This document shows positions 13,304 to 26,500 of a stretch of 64,000 bases of DNA, one piece after another. The notes under the pieces are model-generated. The model was not told the DNA's origin and did not search any database. It was given only the letters and a program-made list of their open reading frames with translations. Position numbers and translations under genes: made by a program. Position 1 is the first letter of the stretch, and each line of letters opens with the position of its first letter. The DNA is from Brachionus rotundiformis (lineage: Eukaryota; Rotifera; Eurotatoria; Ploima; Brachionidae). Location of the stretch: contig JAESIW010000115.1 in assembly GCA_016802295.1 (NCBI GenBank), positions 310,001 through 374,000 on the forward strand, read 5' to 3'.

Positions 13304-14884
13304 ATGCCAAACACCAGCTTATTAATGGACATAGATTTAAAGCAACAATTAGCCAAAATGGAACAAGTGTACTTTTTTAACCGGACTGACCGCTACCACA
13401 TCCTCAACCTTATTTCCCCGCTGCGTACCAAGCTCGAAAAATCAATACCAATCTTTCACTATTTGGGTCTTTTGACCAACTTGATGTGTCTGCTTGTACT
13501 CAAACAAAACCAAATGATAAACCGCAAAAGCATTTTTTATTTGATATTTCTTGCTTTTAGTGACTTTATGTACAACTTTTTGTCCGAGCTGCCCAATTTT
13601 CTCACCCTGATCAAACTCTTCAATTACAACATTTATAAACAGTCCGATTTGTCATGCTTTTTTTACGACTATGGTCCATCCACGTTCCATTTCTATTCAG
13701 TGTTACTTACCTTGTTCGTGACAGCTGAACGCTTCAACCATATCTACAACCCACTTAAATTCAATCGGGGCTTTTTTGTCAACAACAAAAAGCACAAGCT
13801 TTTAGTTGGCATCTTTCTTTTGTCCATATCCTGTGTGCTTGCTCTACCGCGCGGCATTCTCATGGTCTACAACTCAAAGCAGAAAGAATGCGATGCCCGG
13901 CACTCATTGACCAAAAAATTGTTCAACACTACATGGACCTATTACAACATTTACTTCACATTCACCGAACCAATTCTCATTTGGTTCATTCCAGGCATTC
14001 TCATTTTGTGCATGAATTTTTATGTAATTTACAAAATATTCAAGTCGAAGCAAATAAACTCGTATCGCTTCATAGCCAGCTTGAATCCCAAATTGGAACC
14101 TAAGACCAAAACGCGTCAAAATAACATCTACGAGTCAGTCTATTCGCAAAAAGCTTACGAACAAGTGGTACCAATTCAGGGGACTAAAATAAACAGACCG
14201 AGCAACCATAGGTTTATAAATGATTTTTTTGGATGCTCACCTAAAAATGTAAATTCCCAGTCGGCATCGGATGAGTTCGAAATGGACAATTTATCTCTTT
14301 TCAAGCGAAAACAGGAATTGTACAAAAGAAGACTGGACAAAAGTAAATCAACAACCGAATCACCATTACTAGGTATTGGTTCAGATTATTGCATCAATTT
14401 TAGACAAAAGTATGATGAGTACAGAAATTGCAAGAGTTTGACCATGATACCATTAGTGACCGACCGGTCCTCAATGGGCAATAAACAGCGCTCTATTTTT
14501 CCCAATCTAAACAGAAACACTTCTAAAATAAGTGTCAACCAAATATCCCATTACATAACCATAATAATTTTGGGCTTCTATCTCATTTTTTCTACCATAC
14601 CATATGCTATCTTGTTGAGCTTGCAAAACAATTCAACTTTGTATCTTAACTATGAGCTGAGGACTGTCGAGGACTATTTAAACAACAAGAGATGGTTGAA
14701 TTATGGTCTTTATAGAGAATATGTGGTAGTGGCAAAGCTTTTTTTTGTTTCCAATCATTGCTTTAATTTTTTTCTATACTTTTTGTTCAATCGTCTATTT
14801 CGCATTACTCTTATTCAGCTTTTTGTAAAGTTTAAATTTTATGTGAAAAAAAAGTTTAGCTTTTTTCCAAAGTGCCTTGATTGA
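13304..14884 (+). CDS. Class A (rhodopsin-like) G-protein-coupled receptor, intronless
   Basis: One exon, 526 codons. Seven hydrophobic segments lie at about residues 45-66, 76-100, 125-149, 166-188, 219-246, 417-441 and 477-503. Class A landmarks are visible: Asp87 in LAFSDF (TM2), Cys118 before TM3 pairing with Cys196 in extracellular loop 2, and Pro in TM5-TM7. The DRY motif is ERF (residues 142-144), and the NPxxY site is replaced by HCFNFFLYF. The third intracellular loop is very long (about 170 residues) and rich in Ser, Arg and Lys. NRT (26-28) is a possible N-glycosylation site. The layout resembles invertebrate FMRFamide-like peptide receptors, but the ligand cannot be told from sequence. 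GC content is visibly higher than the flanks. A splice-acceptor-like TTTTTAG lies about 30 bases upstream of the ATG. Confidence 0.85.
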   Translation: MPNTSLLMDIDLKQQLAKMEQVYFFNRTDRYHILNLISPLRTKLEKSIPIFHYLGLLTNLMCLLVLKQNQMINRKSIFYLIFLAFSDFMYNFLSELPNFLTLIKLFNYNIYKQSDLSCFFYDYGPSTFHFYSVLLTLFVTAERFNHIYNPLKFNRGFFVNNKKHKLLVGIFLLSISCVLALPRGILMVYNSKQKECDARHSLTKKLFNTTWTYYNIYFTFTEPILIWFIPGILILCMNFYVIYKIFKSKQINSYRFIASLNPKLEPKTKTRQNNIYESVYSQKAYEQVVPIQGTKINRPSNHRFINDFFGCSPKNVNSQSASDEFEMDNLSLFKRKQELYKRRLDKSKSTTESPLLGIGSDYCINFRQKYDEYRNCKSLTMIPLVTDRSSMGNKQRSIFPNLNRNTSKISVNQISHYITIIILGFYLIFSTIPYAILLSLQNNSTLYLNYELRTVEDYLNNKRWLNYGLYREYVVVAKLFFVSNHCFNFFLYFLFNRLFRITLIQLFVKFKFYVKKKFSFFPKCLD

Positions 14885-16085
14885 CTTGTCCAATATTAAA
14901 CATGACGATCAAGAATGTAAGTTAATAGTTAATGTGAGGAAATTTTTTATTTTTATGTTCTAGAAAAATAATCAATTATTTTAAATTTTTTTTCCATATA
15001 TATTAAATACTGGTTGTTAATAAATATAATTTTTTAATTTTTTAATTTCTTTCTTCGATAAAAAAACTAAATAATTAAACAAAAATTTCTGGTTAAAAAA
15101 AAGGGAATCAGCAAATCTAAAATACACATATCATATAATTAAATTTTAAAAATTAGTTGAAAAAAAATCTAATAAAATAAAATCGGAACAATAAAAAGAT
15201 AAATTCGGCAAAAAGTTAAGAATTAATAAAATTGTCGAAGAAAAGGAGAGATATTTAGGTTAAAGTCCGCAACTAAATTTAATTACTTATTTTCAATAAA
15301 AAGGCTGAATAAAAGACTGGAGACAAAAATACCATGATAAAAGAAATCTCATGAAAAATAATGATCAATTAATATTTTTTTAAAAATACTCTCACGTCAA
15401 GCAAAAATTCTGAATGAACCACCAAATTTTAGTGTCCGATAAATACTAATTTATCTTAATTAAAATTTCTTGACTTTTTTGTTAAAATTAAATTGCTAGT
15501 TTTTGCGCCAACAAAAATTTAAGACTCAAAATTCGAAAAAAATCTTAAAAAAATTTCTACCAAATTCTAGAAATTTGAGGAACAAATTTACATTTTACAT
15601 TTGGAAAAAAACTTGTCCAAGTTAAAATCTTTATTTTTCTGTAAATATTTACAATGTATTCCGGATTAAAATATTTTATATTCAACATTCTTAATATCAA
15701 AGTGAATACAATATGTTTATTATTGGTCTATGTTGGTAGATGTTCTATTTAGTGATCAAATATGCTTGAAACAAATGATGATAAATAAAATATAATTTTT
15801 CATTAGTTAAGTAAAATTCAAATCTCAAAAATCAAAATGTTCATATCAAAAATAATATTATAACGCATTTTCTTTTTAGTTAATAAATTAATACAAAGAG
15901 ATAAATTTGAACAATTTTATTTATTTTAGTTCTATTTTTAAAACATTGTTTCAATATTTAATAATTTTAATTTGAATTTTTAAATTAAAAATTAGCATTA
16001 TGGCGGTATAGAAATTTTTATTTATACCTTTAGAATTTACAAATTAAAACAGTTTTAACTCAAATATTTAAAAAAAATTATAAAT
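14885..16085. other. Intergenic, nothing recognised
   Basis: 1.2 kb between the 3' ends of the convergent GPCR and tetraspanin genes. AT-rich, no open frame or motif of note. It should contain both 3' UTRs. Confidence 0.6.
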
Positions 16086-17094
16086 CTAAATATAGTCATC
16101 CATATCTCTTATTCTCTTGCATAAATAGAATCCAAAACAGACTCCCAAAAGCAAAATAAAGCCGATTCCGATAGCCACTGCTATCACAACTATGCTATAA
16201 ACATTTACCAAACCCATAATTTTGTCATAACAGCCCTTTTAATTGAGATAAAAATAAATTAATTTCTGAAATTTGATAATGGTTTAAAATTTCTACCATT
16301 CTGTAATTGCTGTTATTTTCGTTCGGATTTTTGTAGCAATTGTTATCAAATGACAAATTGCTTGGCAAAGTGCCACTCCAGTCGATTTTCTTGTCCTTAA
16401 ACTTGCAACAAGAAATGGGCGTCAAAGCATCACCTCGGTCTGTCCAGACGTTATTCATTTGGTTAAAATCTGACACATTATAAACACCACAACACTCGAA
16501 CTAGGAAAAATATTATGAAAAAAATTTAAATCTTCTCTTTTAATTTACATTGAACATGACTGCATCCCAGGCAACTGATCCCAGAGTTTTGTTCGACATT
16601 TCTCCCATATATTGATCCCGGATGCTGTCTTTTAAAGCTTTGGTTAAAAGCTCCTTGAATTTAGAAGAATAGACGGCCGCAAATATTCCAATTGCTATTT
16701 CGGCCAACAGGATCAAAAGAAGAATGGTTGAGTACAGGCCGAGAAGGCATTTGACTTTTCTTAGTGCCCCACAGCAACCCAAAAAGCTTATCAGGAACAT
16801 GAAGCCCCCGAAAACGCAAAATGCAATACCACATTTGTCTATATATGTCAAGTCTATTCCACTTTTCTGCAGCTCTTTGGTGTTGGCTATGGCTTGCAAC
16901 TGCTTGACGCTCGGATCTACCAGAACGTATATCCCAAGCGCAAGAATTATACATCCCAATATCTTCAGCAAAGTGTTTAATAAATATTTTATTAAGAGAT
17001 AATTAAAACCTACGAAAAATATTAGATTAAAAAAAACGAGAGTAAAACGAACAAGTTTAGCTCCGCAGCCTAGTTTTGGACCCCCTTTTGCCAT
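16086..17094 (-). CDS. Tetraspanin
   Basis: Four exons on the minus strand: 17014-17094, 16549-16962, 16297-16500 and 16086-16235. All are phase 0, giving 282 residues. TM1 forms only when the 51-bp first intron is removed (NLIFF joins ILGCIILALGIYVLV). TM2 and TM3 flank GFMFLISFLGCCGALRKVKC, the usual CCGA-type turn. The large extracellular loop carries the diagnostic FECCGV, then PISCC, NNC and GCYDK, giving the expected disulphide cysteines. TM4 is followed by a short tail ending KRIRDMDDYI. Tetraspanins organise membrane microdomains and partner integrins and other receptors. I cannot assign a named subfamily. The first intron is translatable, so an uncorrected frame would give a corrupted TM1. 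Confidence 0.95.
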
Positions 17095-19107
17095 TTGTAC
17101 ATACGAATTATAACTTTATATTCTTTTAATAAAAAAAAATTCAATATAGCTTTCTTTTTTTTCTATTTACCTTAAGAATAAAATAATTAATTTAATACAC
17201 TGGTAAATATTTGCCCAAGTGATAGATTGAAGGACAAGTTATAAAAATAAAGAGAAAAATGAGACATCGATCCGTGATTCTACATTCTATATTCATTAAT
17301 TTTAGATCTTACTTTGAACCATTTGTTTTATTTCCAAATTTTTGTATATCATTTTACCTTATTTGCTTGGATAACATAAAAATAGGGTGCCTACTTAGTT
17401 GGTTCAAATATTAGTAGCAAATACTAGCCACTTGATTCTCCAAAGTACTTTTTATATAATTTTTTCTGAAGATGATTTAAACTTATAAATGAGTGCCTCA
17501 TATGTAATAGTTGCTTTTTGAGCCAGCTTTTTGGTTTAATATTAAAAGTTTTTAAAATTCAGTCTTAAGTAATTTGTCATCCTGATTCAAATGCATTAAT
17601 CTTGTTTCTCATCAAAAAAAAAACTATTTATTTTTGTTAGAAAAAGTTGAATAAAAATTAAAATCTTGAAATTCAGGACTAAATTCTAATTGAATCCCTT
17701 CATTGACATAAAAAAAATTTTTTTGAGTTTTTTCTGTACGACTTATGGTCAAAAATAAATCATTATTTATATTCAGTATTATGCATATTTTCAATAAAGA
17801 TTTATTCGAATATCTCCTCTGTTTAAGCCGATTAAAAATAATTTAAATTATTAAACCAATTTAACTTAGTCGTTTGATGAAGAGTGATTAAAAAAATATG
17901 CTTTTTAAAATGTATTAAATTATTAAGTTAAATCTTGTGTTTTTTTTTTAGTTTAATAAAAACCATCTCTAAATTAAAAAATATCAGTGCTAGGTGCAAA
18001 AATTGTCATAAGATGACGAAAATCCATTTCTCCTAATGTCTAATTTGGAAAAAAAATCAACTGAATATGTCATTTATCGATTTTTCTTACATAAAACCCT
18101 AATTAATGAAACTGTAATTTAAAATTACAAAAAGGTAATTTCAAAATTTGAAAAATGATCGCTTCTCTGATCACTCTTTATCTTCAAATATTTTCAAACA
18201 TATTCATTAACTCCGGATAAGGCTGCTCATGGTTCATTTTGAGCCTGTATTAAAATTTTATATTTACTCAATTTTTTTTGTGACTAACATCACATTTTTT
18301 AAATTTCAGTAAAATAATCTTATTTTTTATCAAAAATCTGTTTCAATATTTACCTTAATGTTAGCTAATAAAAACTCTATCGACAATGACAACCTTTTCA
18401 AGATTCCTACACAAAATCTTCTATTTTAATGTTAATTGTAACGTTGAAATTCATTTAATTTATGATATCATTCAGTTGATAGAGAATTTTAAGCATTTAA
18501 ATCAGTATTCATCTATCAACTTGGAAAAAAGCTCTTTTTTTTAATTCAAATATAACACGTAATTCAGATGGTACAAGAGGTTTTAAAATTTTTCTTAAAA
18601 ATAAATTTACATAATATTTTATCAAAAGATTTCAAAAAATAATCACTTCTATCTGAAATGCTGCCCTAAATAAAGACCCTGATCAGTCTAGGTGAGCCCT
18701 AGCTAAGGAATCAAGTTATAATAGTGTGAGGATTGAAAATTAAATGGTCAAGTTTTTGATATTTGAATCTCGAAACCTTTAAAAATTGAAAATCTCCATC
18801 ATCGAAAGCTTCTTATCTATTAACCTGTCTAATTGAAATAACGTAAAAATAATTTAAATCTTTAGATGAAGAAAAAAAATAATTGACATAGATTTAAGGT
18901 CTGTACGAATCCATCAGTTGTTATCTTGTTTGCTCAACGATTTCTTTAAAGCCCTAATTTAAAAATAAAGAGAGAATTAATTTTGATGGTTTAAATTTTA
19001 TTTTCTAGAATCGAATTCAAATAGATTAAAGATTAGATTTATTTTTTTTAAATTTATTCAAAATTAATACGAAAAAAAATATATTTGTTTAAAATTAAAT
19101 TGAGCGG
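17095..19107. other. Intergenic, nothing recognised
   Basis: About 2 kb upstream of the tetraspanin and downstream of the receptor phosphatase, both on the minus strand. It is AT-rich, without open frames, repeats or RNA genes that I can support. It should hold the tetraspanin promoter and the phosphatase 3' UTR. Confidence 0.6.
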
Positions 19108-22100
19108 TTAACTTGTTATCAAAGTGTCCGACGAGCAAAAATTGTACAAATAATCGTAATATTCCTTAATAAATAAAAAAAAATTTTTTTTAGTAAATAA
19201 TATAATCAAGCTTTGAGATTAGGGTACTCACTTTTTTGTTCAAGAGTCTTGGATGCGTCTTGCGTAATAAGCGAGCTATTTGCACTATGTTAAACTCATT
19301 TTTTATCTTTATGTTGTAATAAAGATACATCAGGCCGATGAAAAGACCATGTTTTTCGATGCTGTCATTCAACTTTTTTCTAATTTAATAACAAAATTAA
19401 TAGGAATTAATTATTTTTTAATATTAGCTATTAGCTAAAGATCTTTATGGGACAATACAGCGCATAAGGTTCAGCATTAGGTTCAAACAAAGACCAATGT
19501 CTACTCAAACCATGCTTTTAATAAATGCACAATTTTTTTTCCTAGGACACTAAGGTATTTTACTCTAATTATAACTTTGAACACTTAAATAAACATATGT
19601 ACATATTTTCATATTTTTAATACTACTGCATTTATCTTTTATCATACTAAAATGGAAAAAATATTAATTTTTCAAATGGCAATATTGAGCATCTTCAAAA
19701 AAAGTCTTGGTAAATGAAAAATAATTTCAAGAAGAAAAATGTTCATTTGGTAAATAAATGCCAAATCATTAATGCCAGGTATTTGTTTTGCGATCAATAA
19801 TAAGCAATCAGTAACAGAATGTCCAGCATCGTCAATCTGGTACAAGATAAATCGTTTACGATATTTCTCTATTGTGGTAAATATAAAAAAAATCCACAGT
19901 TAACTATGCTTTTAACCATTTCAGAACAAACTCGTCTTTCCATATCTTAGTCTAAAAATAGACAACACACATGTTGACATTACTTTTTTATGACTTTGGT
20001 AAGCTAAAATAACATCTTTCCAAAAGAAAAACCTTCACTATTGATGGAATGGCAAAGCTTTAAAACATGGTATGAATTAAACAAAAGATTTTTTATAATG
20101 CCTGGAAAAAAAAAGGTGCTGACCAAACTTAGAATTAAAAGGCTTAATATTTGAAAATAGAGTAACAAATCTTTTAATGACTTTTAAATTAAGTTCAATT
20201 AGTAAATTAATTGTTAATAAACAAAAAACAATGCTTAGCTTTTTCGCTATGGACGTACCAAAAAAAAACAATACTTCTTTCTTGATTTGACTACTTTTTT
20301 TTAAAAAGAAATATATAAAACATGATCAATAAGTATCTAAAATGAGTTAAACAATGGTTTTTCAAATGCAAAATGAAAATTTGTGCTGAAAAGTCATGTT
20401 TCAGGATCTTTGAAAAGAAATTTGAGAGGGTCTTGGTGTTTAGACCTTGGCGGCAAATTTAAGTTTAAGATCATATTAAGATTAAAAATAAATTTTTAGA
20501 TTCATGCATACAGAATTATACTTAATACTTGGTTACGATATAACATGATTTGCTACATGTCAAAAAATGTCCCTGCAAAAATTTTTTAACCAATTAATTC
20601 TTAAAAATTTTAGTTATAAATTAAGGCAACAATTTAAATTACCAAAAAAAGTTAAGTTCTAAAAAATTATTATTTAAAGGGTCAATTTTAGACTATTGTT
20701 TTCCTAATTTTATCTTTATTTAATTTGATCTTTAATTTTGACAAATTAAGAAATAAATAAATGTCCATAATATGGTAGATTTTACATTATGTACCATGCA
20801 ATTGTACCCGAACATAATGAACAAGGTGTTTTTACATCATGACCAAGAATCTTGTAAAATGTATTGTAAAAAAGGTGAATTACTACCTTTAGAAAATAAA
20901 AAATGAAAAATGGATAATGAATTTTTTTATATATTTAGTCTTTTGTCATGTTTGATCTTTTATTTTATTATTTATATATTTTGAAAGCCGCAATAAAGGA
21001 ATTAATAGCAATCTTGTATCAAATTTTCCTATGATTTATTTGATCAAAAAAATTTTAAGAATTTATATAATTAAGATAGGAAGTTAATATCTTTTTTTAA
21101 TACTGCCATTTTTCGATTGAGCCCAAAACAAATGATATATTTTTCGCAAATAACAAAAAGAATAAGCATTTGATACTGATGTCGTTAGTTTATAAAAATA
21201 TCTGATTTTAATATCAAAAAATTTTAAAAAATGCATTAAAAATATAATTTTTATGAATTATTTGAATGAAAAAGCTGTTCAGAATTGACAATAAAAACAG
21301 GGACTTACTCAGATTGTACCAGAAAAATGTTATTTTTAGGTCTGGACAAGCCGGTAGATGATGAGGTCAAAAAATCACTCTTGGTGTTCATATGTTCGCT
21401 TAAGGCGTCGAATAGTTTGATTATCGATTCAATGTTCGATACAGGAAAATCAGCCGAGTTTGCTCGTAGCTCTTTTTCATCTTGATTTGAATCGATTCCA
21501 TTTAATTTTATCTCGTTTTGTTCAAATAAATTATCAGGAATATTCACTCTTGAATTATTGCTTGTGTTTGGTACATTTTCATTTGACCAGAGTTTTTCAG
21601 TGGTGAAGTATTGAACTTTGATAGATTTATTCTTGTTCTTGTTAAAAATTCAAAATTTTAATTTGATTAAATATTTTTATTTTGCAATTTTTCATAGCTA
21701 AAATAATCTTATTAAAATTTTTAATTGTTTTTATTGAATAAATTTCTTTATCTAACTATCTTTTTTTCAAAACTAGTCAATATTAGAAAATTTTATTAAA
21801 TAAGTTTACTTTTAAAATTTTTTTAAAAGAAATTTTAATATTTAAAAATACAGCGATTTGGTGTGGAAAAGTTAGCCAACTATAAAGGAAAAAAAATCCT
21901 ACTATCAATTAACAATTGACTTGGAAACAAATATTTGACACGATAATTAATTAATTAATTGTTTATTTTTCCTTATCTTACTATTTAAAAATCAAATATA
22001 AAAAAAATTAGCAAAAAATAGGACGAAAGAAAATAAAAAAGACTAGTGGTCTAATTGTTCCAAAAGATGGCTACCATTTATGTATTCTTCGATCGGACAC

Positions 22101-23550
22101 TGTCTGTAAATCATTTTTCTATAGGAAAATCGGTGTTAAGAATTTTTATAAATTTCTTAAAGCAATCTAAAAATAATTCTTTATAATTTAAAAAGTCTTT
22201 TTTAGAAAAAATGTTATCTAGGATTATTTTATAACACATTATTTTGTAAACTTAAGTTAAATAAAGATTCAAATGAAAGATGATTGAGTTTTTTTCAATT
22301 TTTTATTAATAAATGCAAATAACAAATTGTCCATATTTTAGTCATTAATCCTTTAAAAACTATCTTATCCTAAAACATTCTTAATCGTTGTATATTTAAT
22401 CTTATTTTTATCTTACAATTTTGTCGAATGTATTTTAATATTAGCTCATTAGAGGATCTTTGAAAAACTTAAAAAATCTTAAATTACATTTACATGATTT
22501 AATTCGAAAAACTGAAAATTTTAAGGCAACTTATGATCCTATAAGAAACTGATAAAAAGTTCAAGTATCAGGACTTATAGGATCAGGTACTGAACTTCGT
22601 AGTTAGGATCCCATCAAGAATTTTGACCTGGGTAGCATTACTAGTATTTTTTAAATTTACATAATAATATACTCAATTTGTAATTTATTGGATTAAAACT
22701 TAATCTGATGACTGATGATCAAAATTGACAAAAATCTATAAAAATTATTGATAACATTTTCCAAAAGTCTTTTATGTATATTATTTAAACTAGACACTAT
22801 TTATTTTGTAAAATATGACTCTAAAAGCTATTAATTCATTTAAACTTGATCGAAATTTTTTCCTTTTAGACTTTTTGAATGTTATCCGAAAGGAAAAAAT
22901 TTTGTTTACCAATCTGGGCCGGCCCTAGTTTTATTTGAAAAAAGAACAATTAAAAATTTTAATTTCAATAAGGAATCTCTCGAAAATTTAATTAGATTGG
23001 TAAGAAAAATATAATTTACTTTTGTATCAATTAGCTCAAGTTCAAACTCTTTGAAAGAATCAGTGGATTTGACCTCTTGGCATAATACCACAATGCCACA
23101 TACCAAGTTTCTATCAATGCTGGTTTCATTTAAAACAGAAAAATATGAATTCTCCTTAAATTGAAAAAAAATTATTAAATAACAATTTAAACTAAAATTA
23201 AATGATAGCTTTACCATTGGACTTATTGACACAATAATCTCTGGTTTTAGCCTAAAAATCGCTGTTAGGTACAAATTGATATTTTTGCTAGTTGGTTCAC
23301 TTGATAAAACAAAATTAACATTAAACGGCGGAGTCTAAAAAGTATATTTTATTAAAATTTTCTTTCAAATACTAATTATTACTTTTAATAACAAAATATC
23401 TAATAGTTTAGAATTGTCTGTATTTTCTTTGAAATTGGATGGATTATACTCTATATCTCTTCGTATTAACTCTTGGATCGAAGAACATTTTATTATATTC
23501 ATAAATGAATATGTCCTTAGTTTAAAGGTGTCTTTGAGATGCATTATTTC
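19108..23550 (-). other. Phosphatase domain D2, predicted catalytically dead
   Basis: D2 spans part of 23383-23682 plus 23215-23334, 23020-23154, 21309-21637, 19232-19379 and 19108-19164. The fold is recognisable from IKVQYFTTEKLW, GLFIGLMYLYY, FNIVQIARLLRKTHPRLL and EYYDYLYNF. The WPD loop reads WSNENVP. An Asn/Glu-rich insertion of about 40 residues follows. The P-loop region reads IFLVQSEKKLNDSIEKHGLF, where the catalytic Cys is absent and the Arg is probably Lys. Many receptor PTPs have weak D2 domains that act as regulatory pseudophosphatases, and this one is unusually degenerate. The protein ends 18 residues after the last intron. Confidence 0.75.
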
Positions 23551-26500
23551 CATAAACTCGGTTTCCAGACCACTTTTATTGGATATCATAGACCTAAGAC
23601 TGTCTTTATCTGACACATTTAATGTGCTATCCGAAAAGATAAACCATTCTAATAAGGCTTGATGTATGAATTTATACTGTTCCTAGAAGAAGTTAACTAA
23701 AAAATAGACAAGATAATTTTATTAGGTACCCAATTTTGAACAGAATAGGCTCTCTGTCGCCGCATTTCGTAAACAGTTCTATTTGGATTAACAGTGCCTG
23801 TTTCCTTCATCATGTCCATTAAATTAAACAAAGCGACGAAAGTTCCAGTCCGACCAATGCCAGCACTATTAGGAGATTTAATTTTTAAACAAATTGGTGT
23901 TTCTTCTAAAATAAAGATTGCTTAAATATACCTGCAGTGAACTAAAATTGGATTAGACTCCAAATTTTTAGCTATATTATTTATTAGCTCAATAATGGAC
24001 TGTGATTCTAAAGGGCTCGACCTGTCCGGCCATTCTTTATAATAATAGTGGTCTATTAGACAGTGCGTTTCCTTTAAACATAAGAAATTAATTTTACTAA
24101 ATTAAAAGATAAAGTCCAACTTTATATTTAATTTTTAATTTTCTTTTTTCGTAAAAAAGCTTATTTTCAATAGATTTAACTTCACACGAACTTGAACCAA
24201 ATTTTATTAAATTCTTGTCATTCCAATAAGGCCAACATTTTAGCTTAAAAAAGCATTCATTTTAAGAAAGTAGTAAGACAATTTATATGTTTATACAATC
24301 GGAGGGTCTCCTTCATATATTTTGGTCAGCATAACAATTATTTTTATATCCTTTTCGACTATCATTCGCAAAAAATCCTCGGTTGTGTCTTTGGTTGGGC
24401 CTTGAGCTGCAATAAAACGCTTTGACTGGTTGTGTCCTTCGATGTAGCTTGCGTTTATAAAGTCCGAATCTGGTCTTCCGGATACTAAGCTAAGCTTAAC
24501 TCGATTATCATCATCTTAAAATAAGTTTAATTAAACAATTTATTCTATTTTCCCATCAACCTACAAGGATATACGTGCTTGTACCGTGATTTTCGCTCGT
24601 TTTGTATCTTCAACGAATCATGAAAGGATTTATTTATGGGATTCTTTATTTCCTTTAAAAAAATTTTATTATTTTTTCTACTTTTATTCAATTAATTTAT
24701 TAGATTTTAAGATAATTTATTTCTTAAATCACAAAAACTCAAGATTGTTTAAATTTAATATAGAAATTTGGCTACTTAAGAGTGTCCTATATCACTTAAA
24801 ATATTTCCAAAATATAAATTAATGGATATCAATCGATTCCTCTCAATGAGATCTACAATTTGATATGTATTATGAGTAGATTTTTAGTAATCTTTTTTAA
24901 ATTTTCTTTTAAAAATCACTTTTTTGAAGTGACATGAAAAAGATAAGATTTAAAATAAAAAACATTGTATTAATAATTAAAATTTAATTAATATCTAAGT
25001 TTAAAGTTAAAAGCGAACGAGGAAAAGCCGAGTGAGCAATCTATTATCTAACAATTATCAAAAAAAAATTTTGGAAAAATTGAAAGCGAGGCAAAGCCGA
25101 GCTTTCCTTCAATTCTCAAATTGGAAAAACTGTTTTTCTATTATTTCTTCTTGAAAAAATCTCAATTATTTCACATCAAAAGAATAATTTCAGTCATAAA
25201 AACTATTTTTTCTAAAAATTTAAAATAAAATTTTAACCAATTGTAGTGATGTTTTATGTGAACCTTTGTCATTGTTGTTCAAATTATCATACCAGCATAC
25301 CAGTATGTTCAAATTATAATATCGCTATTATCGGTTCTAATAACAATAATGGAAAAGCTAATTAGAGATGAAATGATAAGACACTTATTGGAACACAAAT
25401 TACTGTCTGTGAATCAACATGGATTTATGCATGCTAAATCCTGTACAACTAACTTGCTGGAAACTTTAGATATCATCACTGAGGCATTGAGTAGAGGATT
25501 CAGTGCTGTGATAGTTTTCTTAGATTTTGCTTAGGCATTTGATCTCGTCTCGCATAAGTTACTCAAGATCAAGTTGAAGATTTATGGATTTACGGGTAAG
25601 CTTTTGGGGTGGCTAGAAAATTTTCTTCAAGATAGAAAACAGAGAGTAGTGATAGGTCAGTATGAATCCGATTGGGTTGATGTGCTAAGTAGGGTTCCAT
25701 AAGGTTCAGTACTTGGTTCTTTGCTTTTTTTGATCTTCATAAATGATTTACCAGAGATAGTTAGTCATTTTTGTAAGCTGTTTGCAAATTGATTAGTGTC
25801 ATTAGAAATACTGGTTATCAAATGCTAATCCAAGATGACATTGACAAGATGGTTGAGTGCTCGAAGCGCTGGAGTATCGGGTTCAATGAGTCCAAATGTA
25901 AAGTAATGCATATGTGCAACTCAAAGATTGCCAGACTAGAAATCTCAATGTTAAATGCAAATGATATCAGAGTTGGATTATCTAAGACTACTACTGAGCG
26001 CGATCTTGGTGTAATGGTGAATAACAAACTCAAATGAAATGATCAAATAGCTGTGTTATAAAAGCTAATAACATGCTTGGTATGCTTAAGAAATCATTTG
26101 AGTATTGGAATGCTCAATCTTTTTTGCAACTTTACCCATCTTGAATATTGTGTGCCTGCTTGGAATCCTTATTCAAAAATGGATATATTTCGACTAGAAC
26201 AAGTACAAAGACGAGCAACGAAACTTGTTCCACAGATAAGAAGTTTGAATTATGAGGCAAGGTTAGCTAATTTAGGATTGGAAACTCTAAAAGAAAGGAG
26301 ATAGCGTGGAGATCTGATTCAATTTTATAAAATTCAAAACAAATATAATCATGTCAATTGGCATTATGATGCGGAACTTATGAGTTCAGTTAATAACGAA
26401 GGACCAAGCGGATGAGTAAGAGGAGCAAAGCATAGCATTTGCTCTCAGCTAACAAAATGTGAAGCAAGGCGTAACTTTCTATCTAATCGAGTAGTGAACA

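Noticed and set aside
24586..24822. 78-codon plus frame.
   Set aside because: Antisense to the phosphatase exon encoding SRYKHVYPY and adjacent intron; low-complexity translation.
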